Shown: piece by piece, positions 47,213-57,839 of the stretch
Layout: each line of letters starts with the position of its first letter
Position numbering within the stretch: the first letter of the stretch is position 1
Assembly: GCA_037447655.1 (NCBI GenBank)
Contig: JBBHKE010002698.1
Coordinates: 484,782 to 548,781 of the forward strand
Direction of reading: 5' to 3'
Source: Zygnema cylindricum
Lineage: Eukaryota > Streptophyta > Zygnematophyceae > Zygnematales > Zygnemataceae
Length of the DNA stretch: 64,000 bases
Notes under the pieces: model-generated
The model's input: only the letters and a program-made list of their open reading frames with translations
What the model was told of the DNA's origin: nothing
Databases searched by the model: none
Position numbers and translations under genes: made by a program

Positions 47213-50200
47213 ATGCCCCCAAGCCTGGATATTCCAGATTGGTGGGGTAAGGAGTCAGCAAGGCCGATCATTGTTCACATGGAAAAGACTGGCTGGTCTA
47301 TCGTGGAGCTTAAACAAGTGGAGCAGAGTCAAGAAGAGGCCTGCCATGAAGAGCCTAATGAACTTAAAGAGGCTTGGAGGACTCGAAGTGCAAAACAATT
47401 TACCTGGGTAGTGTTGCTCAAGGCACACAAAGCTGCAGGATGTATCGCATGGGTCGGGCTGGGTTTCATGACTTTGCTGACGCACGTTCGTGAGCGGCTC
47501 TTCACAAAAGAGGTAATTGGCCGTTACTTTCCATTCTCCTTTACTCACTGCAGTTTGCTCGTTTTTGAGCAACTTCCAAAATTTTGCCTTCAGTTTTGTT
47601 TTTCGATCAAATGGCCTTACCTGCAACCGCTTTCAAACACCTCTTATCTATTTTTCTGATGCTCATTTGCCTCCTGTATGCTAATTTTGGCAGTTACTAT
47701 CCTTTCTGGTATCCATCCTAATTGGTTTGTGGATGTTTTGCCAGGGGTTTGTTCGAAGCTGGTGGAAAGGGGATACAAAACCTGGCGGGCGGTTTTTGCG
47801 CATATTGAGAATTCTTCTAGTAGCATCACTTTGTCTCCTTGTTTTTGAAATATTTCTCCACAGTAATGGACTTGGCCATGAAATTTCTACGACAGACATT
47901 TCTTTGCCCAGTCTTCCTTCAATGTCGCTCTTCCATGAAAGTCTTCACTGGTTATATTCCTCGTGGAAGTCATTTAGGTACGCTTACACTGGTTATTAGC
48001 TTGTGTTTGATGACCTGCGGTGGCATCTGATGTACGTATGGTTATTCTACTTATCTTTATTGATTGTTTGTTAGGTTTGGTATGTTATGTCTTGCCTCAG
48101 TTCTAGGAGCCATGACGGGTATGTTCGGAATCTAAACTGATTGGCTATTTATGTATTGTTATCATTCTTTGAATCTCTGAAGTCTGGAACATCCTGAGAT
48201 GGAAGATGTTTTTGCTTTGAACAGGGCAAGTTACCTCGCTCCGGTGGTCCAGTGGTTGGCCGACAGTTGTATATATCTTTTCTTGGTTCAGTCAGCCGAC
48301 AGGCTTCTGCTGTGTCTTGGTGCTGGGTGGATCAAATTTACTGGTTACAAGCCACAGCTGAAGGAACCATTCAATGAAGAGAGTGATCCAGAGAATCCAT
48401 GGGAGTCATACCCTATGGTACTTGTGCAGATTCCGATGTGTAACGAAAGAGAGGTCAGAACAGAACATTCCTCTGTTTTATTGTTATCTGCGTTTTATAA
48501 CCTCTGCAAGACCAGTGGTCTCCTTCCTTTGTGTAACTCTATTTTGTATAATAGATTGTATGCACGATGATGCTAGTTGGATGACTTTTTTATTTTGTTT
48601 CCAGATTTGTGCATGTGTCTCATAATGTGTTTTTCCTCCTCTCTCCTTGAATATTTTGTCCTCATGTGTTGAGAGGATACTATTCATCTTTGTTTTTATC
48701 TTTCAGATCATTTAAGCACATTGATGTGGTTCTTCTGATCATGTAAGCACATTGATTTGGTTTTTCTGAGGATTTCGGCGATGTTGAGCATGTTTAGGGT
48801 TTCATTTGTACGCACAGGACTCTTAGGAGTTGGGTGTTTTTTGGCTGACAGGTTTATGACCAGTCAATAGGGGCCGTTTGCCACCTTGATTGGCCAAAGG
48901 AAAGGCTGCTCATTCAAGTGCTGGATGACTCAGATGATGTTGAGATTCAGGATCTTATAAAGGCCGAGGTGGAGATGTGGCATCAGAGAGGAAAACCGAT
49001 TCTCTACGTTCACCGATTAATCCGTACGGGCTACAAGGTCTGTACTAAATCTCTGGAGTGGTGATTTATGTGAGCCATGAACAGCTTGGGGAGTTATGCT
49101 GACATTTATTGCAGTCAGCAAAGTGTGCATGTGCTTTCTATTGACTGAATTGTGATAAGTTTTGGATGAACCTCATATGCTGTAATGACGTGAACTGCAG
49201 GCTGGAAACATGCACAGTGCCATGAGCCACGATTATGTCAGAAATTACGAGTTTGTTACCATTTTTGATGCTGATTTCCAGCCTCGACCTGATTTCCTGA
49301 AACGCACTGTACCTCATTTCAAGGTATGGAGGCACTCTTTGAAGCTCTTTTTGTTCGGCTGCACGCAGATTAAAGGATGAAGCTCTGAATTATGTGTGTA
49401 ACTGTGTCCTTCCGCTCCCTACACTTTGTTCAACCCTGCAGGTTGCTGTTTTGGATAATGGAAGTTGTTTGCCTTGCTATTTTGCAGGGCCAACCAGATT
49501 TAGGTTTAGTGCAGGCACGCTGGGCATTTGTGAATAGGGATGAGAATCTTCTCACCCGTCTGCAGAACATAAACTTAGCTTTTCACTTTGAGGTTGAACA
49601 GCAAGTAAATGGTGCATTTATCAACTTTTTTGGCTTCAACGGAACGGCAGGCGTGTGGAGGATAAAGGCATTGGAAGATTCTGGTGGTTGGCTTGACCGC
49701 ACCACTGTTGAAGATATGGATATTGCTGTCCGCGCCCATTTGAAAGGCTGGAAAATGATATTTTTAAATGATGTTGAGGTGAGTGACATCATTGGGAGTT
49801 TATAGAGTTTCACATTCAGTTATTTAGGTGCAACTGCAATCCTTGGGATTGTGTTGAACATTTGACTTGAGAGAAAGGGGTCCAGGAATGTGCTCTGGAC
49901 TGTCCAAACTTTTCTCCTACTTGTTTTCTGGTATTATGTGTTTGTGTGACTTGATAATGGCTCTGAGTTGTCAACAGATGTGTTTTGATTTTTTTTCTGT
50001 GTCCCTTTCATTTCTTGCTCTATTTTTTCCGGGCTTGGAGGAGCTGGGCAACTGTTCCTGCAACACCGTGGCTGAAGTTTCTTGGTGTTTTACTCTCACA
50101 CGATCACAGATCTGATTCTCTTTGCCTCTATTTTATATCCTACTCAGGCATTGTGTGAGCTTCCAGAGTCGTATGAGGCTTACCGAAAGCAGCAGCATCG

Positions 50201-51834
50201 ATGGCATTCTGGTCCAATGCAGCTTTTCAAACTTGCCCTTCCCGATATCATATCTGCCAAGGTGAGTCACTATGGTCTCTTTGTTTCCACAGCGACCATG
50301 TCTGCAGGCTGATTTGGGCATTAGGTTTAGGTTTATGGTGGAGATTCACTCTTACTAGTGAATAACTTTTTTTCCAACCATGGTGATGTGCATTTTTTAG
50401 GTTAATGTGCCTGTATTAACATTAATGGTTGCCTTTGCAGATTGCTTGGTGGAAGAAGTTCAACATGATTTTCCTCTTCTTCTTGCTACGAAAGATGATT
50501 TTACCTTTTTATTCGTTCACCCTTTTCTGCATTGTTCTTCCATTGACTATGTTTGTTCCGGAAGCCAGCCTGCCACTTTGGGTGGTCTGCTATGTACCAG
50601 CAACAATGTCTATGATGAATGTCCTACCATCACCACGGTTAGCAATCTTTAACCTTGTTTTTGCACTTCAGTTGTAAGCTTGTTATCTCAGCATTCTATC
50701 TGGTAACTGTTTGCAGTCCAGTCTAATGTCTGCAGTCTAACTGTCTGCGCTCTTGTGTTTGTGCTGCATCTCGCGCTCAATGGGACATTTCTCTGATATG
50801 GGAATTTCACATGGTGTGCAGATCTTTCCCCTTTCTGGTGCCATATCTGTTGTTTGAAAATTGCATGTCCGTGACAAAGTTCAATGCCATGGTGGTTGGC
50901 CTATTTCAACTCGGAAGCTCGTATGAATGGGTGGTGACAAAAAAGAGTGGGCGAGCTTCAGAAGCTGACCTTTTGGCTGCTCTGAACAAGTCGTCTGTAG
51001 CAGAGGTATTTATTTTTGCCCTGACCAGTTTTATGACTTAGTTGTTTTTAGATGCACATAACAGAGCTGTCTGAGTTTGTGATGCTGACAGTGGTCGCGC
51101 ACTGGTAGAAATCTAGGGTTTGATGGGTTTTCTGTTGGATCATGTACTGACTTGGTAATATGTTCTCTGGCCAGCCCAAGGTTGCCCTGCACAGAGCAGG
51201 TGCTAGTGAATCAGGTCTCGCAGCATTGGAGAAGGCTTCAGGGGCTGTCTCGTTGGCGTCTGATACAAAGACCGCTCAAGCAGAGAAACAGGCCGATGCT
51301 AAGCCAAAGGCGAAGAAAAGTAACCGGAAGTAAGTTTACATGAACTTAAGCCTGTTCAATATTTCCAAAAAATTGTAGTTTTACGGAGTTGACGGAGAGG
51401 CTCAAACAAAAACTTTAGATTCACACACATTCACTTTGCTTCTAAATCATGCTTCGTTGATTTCAAGCCAGCACTGTAGAAATATTTAATTTGGTAGGGT
51501 TTGCTATTTTTCCATTCTCCGGGTTCAGACCTTGAAGGGCCAAACTGTTATTCATTTCCAATTCGTCTGTCTGAGTTATCAGTTGCACATCATTTGGCAC
51601 ACATCCTGTCCATCTCCTGGAAAATGAAAAGCATGAAGTTAATTGTAGCATATGTGGCTGGTGTTTGTTTTTTGCAGAATTTATCGCAAGGAGCTGTCCC
51701 TTGCTTGCCTCCTTCTGGTAGCTGCAGCAAGAAGTCTTCTTTCTGAACATGGCATGCACTTTTACTTCCTTCTTTTCCAAGGATTAGCCTTCCTTGTAAT
51801 GGGCCTGGACTTGGTGAGTGACAGACACCAATAG
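47213..51834 (+). CDS. CSLC: Cellulose synthase-like C (xyloglucan beta-1,4-glucan synthase), 11 exons, 739 aa
   Basis: Joining 47213-47512, 47694-47977, 48225-48453, 48852-49037, 49201-49323, 49488-49778, 50148-50261, 50441-50637, 50822-51005, 51175-51329 and 51678-51834 keeps one open frame with GT-AG introns throughout. The start [14 protein letters not shown] fits the CSLC N-terminus; the open frame upstream has no ATG. GT2 processive glycosyltransferase motifs: DDSDD (296-300), DAD (356-358), TVED (447-450) and QQHRW (486-490). There are N-terminal membrane segments (about 73-89, 101-120, 130-155, 205-230) and a C-terminal group starting [20 protein letters not shown] enzymes make the xyloglucan backbone in the Golgi. 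Residues about 637-690 form a charged, low-complexity insert ([10 protein letters not shown]). No broken sites seen; it looks functional. Confidence 0.95.
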
Positions 51835-54009
51835 TGGGTCTAAGAAAGAACGCAGTCGAAAGGCGTCCCCTGGAGCTGCAATGTACAGACTGACATGCAC
51901 GCTCCTTTTTTTGGAACTATGGCGGAGCTAGTGGAAAGTGGAGAGAGCTGCAAGGCAGTTTTCGAGGGATGTCTCCGACATGAGGGGGTTAGAAGATGCG
52001 GAAAGGGGATATACATAAACATCTTTTGCTGGTGGCTGCTCAACAGTGCATGAGGATCAAGTTTTTTATTTGTAGGAGAACTACGTAAGTTAATGAAATG
52101 GTTTCATCTTGTCTGTGAAAGAAGGAGAGACTATTCTTGTATTGCAGTGGTAGAATTTGTTTTTAGTATAGTTTTTCACCCATTCCATTTCAGACTGCAG
52201 ATAATTTAATTTAAACTGTGTCTGGCCCATGACACTGCCATTGCAAAGTTGCCAGGGCTCAGCCAGAACTTGCTTTCAGACAGACATTGAGCACTAGGCT
52301 CGTTCGGTGATGACAAGATAGGTTGATGCGAATGCGCCTCCCTTCTGCGCCGTTATGTAGGGTATTTTGCAATCCCTGTTTTATTGGGGTCGGTGCCTCG
52401 CTTTGCTATTTTCGCGAAGTGTGTGCCCAAGGTCACAGGTGGGATAAGAAAGGATGTGGAAGGCCGTCTGGCTTATCTCTCGCTTTCACCCTGGCCTGTA
52501 GATGAGTGACTTCAGCCATAAGTGCAGCTTGCACAGTGGGTTCTGCATTGAAGACATTTGAGGCAATAAAGCTGGCTGCTCACTTCGCAAGAATAGCTCC
52601 TGTGGAGTGTGCAGCAGCATCTGTTGTCTGCTCCTTAAGTGGAATGGTGGTTCTGGCATCATGTTTTTCAGAGTTTGCTTTTGCAGTTAAGTGTATAGTG
52701 ACACTAGCATTTTCTCTGTGACGGATATGTATGTTGTTGTGTATACAAGAATATGTGAACTTAGCTGTCTCTTGGGAGTATGAGATTTTTGGTTATTGCA
52801 CCTATTCTTGTCAAGACTTCCCTCGAAATATTTTAGGTCTTCCACCACATGTAATGAGCATTCACCAAGTATTTAGATATCTACTTGGTAGCAATTTATG
52901 GACAGGAGGAATCAGGTAAATCTGTCTTGCTGGTAGGTTAGTAATGTGTATGTGTGTACTGTCATTGTTTTAATGAAGTATCCATGAATTTTTTATTAGC
53001 AATCAGAAATTTTCTTTAGTTTGCAAACAGTCTTATTTTTTGTTCTATATCTATTGAGAAATCATTGGGAAAAGTTGAAACAGTGGTGGGCAGCGTATAT
53101 TGGGGCAAATTTTTGATTTATCTCTACGATACCTGTCTTTTTGAATGTTGTCACTGTGAATCTTTGTTTGTTCTTGTCAGACATATCATGTTTTTGTCTT
53201 CCGGCTTGAAAAGATCCCTTCCCACTACTTCAGTTCCGAGGTAAAATCTGCACTTGAAACAAGTATGTGTGGGTCCTGATAGTGTTATCTGCAACTTTTG
53301 ATTACTTGCTGATCTACGCATTCGGCTGTGAATGCCAATTTCTTAAATACCCTGCTGGAAAAATGGGTTAGTGAAAAAATGGATTTCCTTCCTCAAGCTT
53401 GATTGTTACGAAATTCTATGTTCACAATTGTTGGGAGAGTAGGATTCTAAAATCTTAGACCCGAAATTGTACTATCAAACAACCTCTTCTATAACAAAGC
53501 CAGCATTCCCCCAAAATGTGCCTCTTCTAATGGTTTGGGAAGTTCGCGTTTAGAATATTAAATGAAGATGGCAACTGTGCCGTCAGAATCAAACACACTA
53601 TGGCAGTCATAACACAGGTAATGATACATAACAGGTGATGCGCTCCATGATGTAAGCCTGAGATATAACTGGCAGTCTGAATTACTCTCACTAACTGATG
53701 AATAGGAGAGCTTTACACCATCCTCCATCACTTCAACGTACATGTTAAACAGTAGTTAGAAGATTGAGATTTCAAATCCAAACTCTACTGTAGCTTGGTC
53801 ATTTGAACTAGAAGTCTACGAGTTTCTACAGGATGAACAAAAAGTTGCAGACAAGGTGGCCATCTCAAATCTACGCTTATTGGGGACTTCACCTGTGTAA
53901 ACGTGTGTGAGGACGTGATGTCATATCATGGCGTAGGATTTTTGGGCAACAGCAATGATGTCGTACACTTTCGGAATAAGTATACCATTTCTACTTGATA
54001 CCGTTCTAG
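51835..54009. other. 3' region of the CSLC gene and intergenic DNA
   Basis: No second gene. An AATAAA near 52565 could be a polyadenylation signal, which would give a 3' leader of about 750 bases; this is a guess. Short frames at 52323-52919 and 53558-53743 show no domain. Confidence 0.4.
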
Positions 54010-54012
54010 TAA

Positions 54013-54960
54013 GGGTACGTCCCCATGTATTAAAGTATCTACTTTTCTCTGTCTTTTTGCCCTAAAATTCAGGGAACTTTGACAAAAACTTTAGCCGTAC
54101 AAGAAAATCATTTTTGCCAAAGTAAAGTAAACGTCAATTCATACTTTAGATGTACGGCGTGTTTGTCGTCATGTGAATGCATTTTGGCGTTTTCGCTTTT
54201 TCGACCCCCGGGCAAGAGAATCCAACCCAAAAAAAACTTCATCCAAAATCACCTCGAGGGGGTGATTTTAGTTCAAGTACCGCCCAAACAGCGAATGAAA
54301 AATGACCCACGCATGCGCCACAAGAGTGTGAAAATTTTAGGAAGAGGGAGAGTCTTCGCTATTTTTCTCCGTGCCCGTCACGCGCATGTACGGAAAAAAA
54401 TCTGCAGGAGTATAGGACCTCCACTTTCATTCATGGGGTCCTTTGCAAAATTTTGCGCCGTCGTCACCTCTCCCCTCTCCCTCTCACACCATCACTTTTA
54501 TCTCACACTTCTTAGAATGAGACACGACATTATTGGTAAAAAATGAAAGATATTTTAAAAATATTATTTTTGACAATTTTTAGGTTTTTATTTAATGGCA
54601 AGTCGAGCGAGAAAAGTAGAAAAAACGAAATCGGAAAACCATGGCAGAAAGTTATTGAATCCGTGACGTCGACGTTGTCACAAGTGAGCATGACGTCACA
54701 AAATCACCAAACCCTAAACATCTACGATTTCACAAAAATGTAGGCGTCTACAACTGTCGCTGTTTTTGTTGGCGTCACCAATCGTCGGAAGTTTCGTAGT
54801 CGCCTTCAATCGTCACGAGTTGTACCTACGTCTACAACCGCCACATTCCAAAGTTCCGATTTCATTTTCGCACATAGGGACGCTCTTCAAAGTAGTACGG
54901 AGAATCCTTACTACAGTCCAAAATACTTTATCAAAGTACCGATTACATGGGGACGTACCC
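54013..54960. repeat. Harbinger-type non-autonomous element, 948 bp
   Basis: Ends GGGTACGTCCCCATGTA and its inverse, flanked by TAA (54010-54012 and 54961-54963). The 3-bp TAA target fits PIF/Harbinger. A 155-codon frame (54079-54546) contains a basic segment that is partly shared by the fragment at 6788-7187. It does not look like a transposase. Confidence 0.8.
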
Positions 54961-55257
54961 TAAGACGTTATTGAGAAATCACAGTGTAAAACCAACAGAG
55001 TATTTGGGAACCACAAAAAGGCAAAAAATGAGCTGAGAAAGACGCTTGTGGAAGCTTTCAAAAAGGAAAAACAAATTAAAACTTCTGTAACATCGGGCAG
55101 TCTATAATCGCACTCATGCTTAACAGTGTCACACATGGCTGCTCCAACACGTCAATTGTACCTAAGGCAAGGCTTGCCTAAATATGACACACCAAAAATA
55201 TGACAATCACCATTGAGCAAAACAATATCACTATGGTTGAATAATATGTGAATCCTC

Positions 55258-55395
55258 TCGATATCTATGTCCTATCTATATCCTATCTATCTAAATCCTA
55301 TCTTTATCCTATCTATCTATGTCCTATCCATACTCCATATTAATATCCTATCAATTTCCTATCTATCTCTATCCTATCTATATCCACTCCATCTA
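55258..55395. repeat. ATCCTATCT minisatellite
   Basis: About 14 irregular units of TATCTAT(A/G)TCC/ATCCTATCT. Simple repeat; lies between the Harbinger-type and hAT-type elements. Confidence 0.85.
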
Positions 55396-55509
55396 GGACC
55401 CTTTTCACGTCATTCGCTATATGGATCAAGTCGTGCCGGCGTATAAATTTTGAATATATTATTTGGCATGGCTCAACCTTTGTGTTCAACCCTACAAGTG
55501 TGTTATTTG

Positions 55510-56346
55510 TAGTGTTGGGTATCGAGGACCTTTTGCCGATATTCGATATACATCGAATTTTAGGTACCCGATAATCGATATATCACTTCAATATATCAAA
55601 AATCAAAATATCGCGATATATCGCCAATATATCGCCGATAAATCGTATCGCCAATATATCGAGGCATTTAAAAAAAAATTGAAATTTTTCACAAATCTCC
55701 AAACTCACGTGCCTTCGGACAAGGTGACCTTAAAATCTTTGCTGAAAAGAAATACGGTTTTTTCCTGAAAGTTAACAGAGTGAAGGAGATCTCTGGGGTA
55801 CACTGACGTGGTACACTTGCGAAGTACACGTACGTAATACGCAAGTACGGATTTCCATACGAAAATGGTCGGTTTTCAAATCTTTGACGATTTTAGAGAT
55901 TTGATCGTCAACTTACAAGGAACCACCCAAATCAAAACACGTATGTAAAAACTTGTTTACAGACGATACGCAATGTAACCGAGGCCTTTGTAATACAAAA
56001 ATTTTGTTGTCCATACTATTACAAAGACCTTCTGATGTAACCATACCCCAAATAAGTAATTATATGAATTACAGAATTAGTAATTTTTTGTCGGTTACAT
56101 TTGCGGCGTCTACCTTTAAGTCACGGAACGAAATCACGTCGTACGTGGCGTATCAGACAATTTGTCTTTTACGCTAAAATAACATATTATATAAAAATAG
56201 AAAATATTAAAATTTAAAAAAATACTATATATCGCGATAATTTATGTTGGTCCCGGTACGATATATCGAGGATTCTGCTCAATCGATATTCGATATATCG
56301 AATATTGAAATTATCGCGATATGAATGTACCCGATACCCAACACTA
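55510..56346. repeat. hAT-type non-autonomous element, 837 bp
   Basis: TIRs TAGTGTTGGGTATCG and its inverse, flanked by a perfect 8-bp duplication GTTATTTG (55502-55509, 56347-56354), diagnostic for hAT. Sub-terminal regions are full of CGATATATCG palindromes. No transposase. Its middle (about 55800-56160) resembles sequence inside the element at 32360-33090. Confidence 0.88.
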
Positions 56347-56399
56347 GTTATTTGGTACCCTCAAGATATTCCTCATTCTTTAAATCCCCTTCCTGGTTT

Positions 56400-57520
56400 T
56401 CAAACTCCGCCATCTTAGGCCATTTGTGTGTTGGGTTGCCCACTTGGTCCATACACTTTTGACCCAATTTCTTGATTTTTCTCTTCAAATACATTTGTTC
56501 CACGTGGACGACCTTCCCAACCTTTTTTATCCCCGTGTGGCTTTTGCTTTCTTACCAAGGTGTTTCCCCCCCATCTTCCCACTTACCTTGCGCTTCCCCT
56601 CCATCGCAACGTTTCTCTCATCTCTTTCTGTCGTTGATGATCGCCTCATGGATGCACTTCACACATCTTTAGGTTGTAAGTCTTTAGATTATGAGTTTGA
56701 GCATACCATCCACAGTCACGCGTCCCTTGATGTCTCTACAACATGATTAGGTTAACTATCGGCAACACGAGTGGCTCACAATCACGCTCACGATTTGGGA
56801 AGCTAGTGCCATATTGACTCTTCCTCTCACTTTTTGGCTTGGGACACTCTTGTTCTTCCTAACGTTGTCCTTTATGTTTCGGAAGGTGTGTTCGCCTTCT
56901 AGTAGCTCCTTTTGGAAGTGTCATGTTTTAATTACTCTTCATTTAGCAGATATGCCGGTTCTTTCCACACTTGTTATGAAATCAATTGTTGTCTATGAAT
57001 CTATCGATCACATTGTCGCCACCATTAAAACTGAGCTTCAAGAGGCGAACCCCTCTTATTTTTAGCGTGCATAATTTCACCCTTGTGGTAGATTTGTTTT
57101 GTAGCTTCTGTTCTGTTATCTGTTCTATTAGCTAAACCTATTTTGTCCAGTGTATGGTTCATACTTGCTAAATTCACCACCACCCTCGGTTCTGACGGGG
57201 TCTCTCTCATCTACCTTTACTAGGCTCTCTTGTTTACTCGTGTGATCCTGTCCTTAAGCCTGATGTCATTTATCTGCTTCGTTGCTCCCACAGGAGAGAA
57301 ATAATGCCCACAACACTATTGGCGACACCATTTCGATTATCGCTTATGAGAAGGGATATAATGTTTGGGGAGCGGTATTGCATGTTATTACTTTGAGTCA
57401 AATTGATACTCTACTAGTCCATGGTGCACGTCATCTACTTGGTGACATCGTCTTGGCGAAATCGTACCTTCGATGCAAACATTCGTGAAGCGAAGTGGAG
57501 TAGACATGTTGGAGTGGTCA
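56400..57520 (+). pseudogene. Decayed LINE, 3' part
   Basis: In shifting frames the plus strand shows VVDDRLMDALHTSLG (about 56625), RRENNAHNTIGDTISIIAYE (about 57290) and IDTLLVHGARHLLGDI (about 57402-57450). The last two resemble the C-terminal part of LINE reverse transcriptases that end in a restriction-enzyme-like nuclease. The same motifs occur in the remnant at 61750-64000 (WDDRLLGILHHLVG; RVDLLFLHGAQRTLGDIDV). Many stops and frameshifts. Family assignment is from motif memory. Confidence 0.5.
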
Positions 57521-57717
57521 TTTAGAGGCGGCGAAGACAAAAGAGCATGATTATAGCCACAAACATTGTATATATGACTTTATTCCGATGCAAAATCAGA
57601 TATCTCTCTATTTCTCGTTTTCTCTTACTCTCCAACCTCCTCTCACCCGCTCTTCACTCGTTTCATCTCTTTCCCCCCTCCCTATTTCCCTCTCTACCAC
57701 TTTTTTCTCTCTATGGC

Positions 57718-57838
57718 TCTCTCCTTCAATTCACTCTCTCTCCCTCCCTCTCTCTCTCTCTCTCTCTCCCTCTCTCCCTCTCTCTCCCTCTCTCCCTCTC
57801 TCCCTCTCTCTCCTTGTCTCCCTCTCTCCCCCTCTCTA
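57718..57838. repeat. CT-rich microsatellite
   Basis: CTCTCTCC/CTCCCTCT units, continuous for about 120 bases. It marks the truncated 5' edge of Copia E. The apparent Ser/Leu/Pro frames through it are not genes. Confidence 0.95.
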
Positions 57839-57839
57839 A

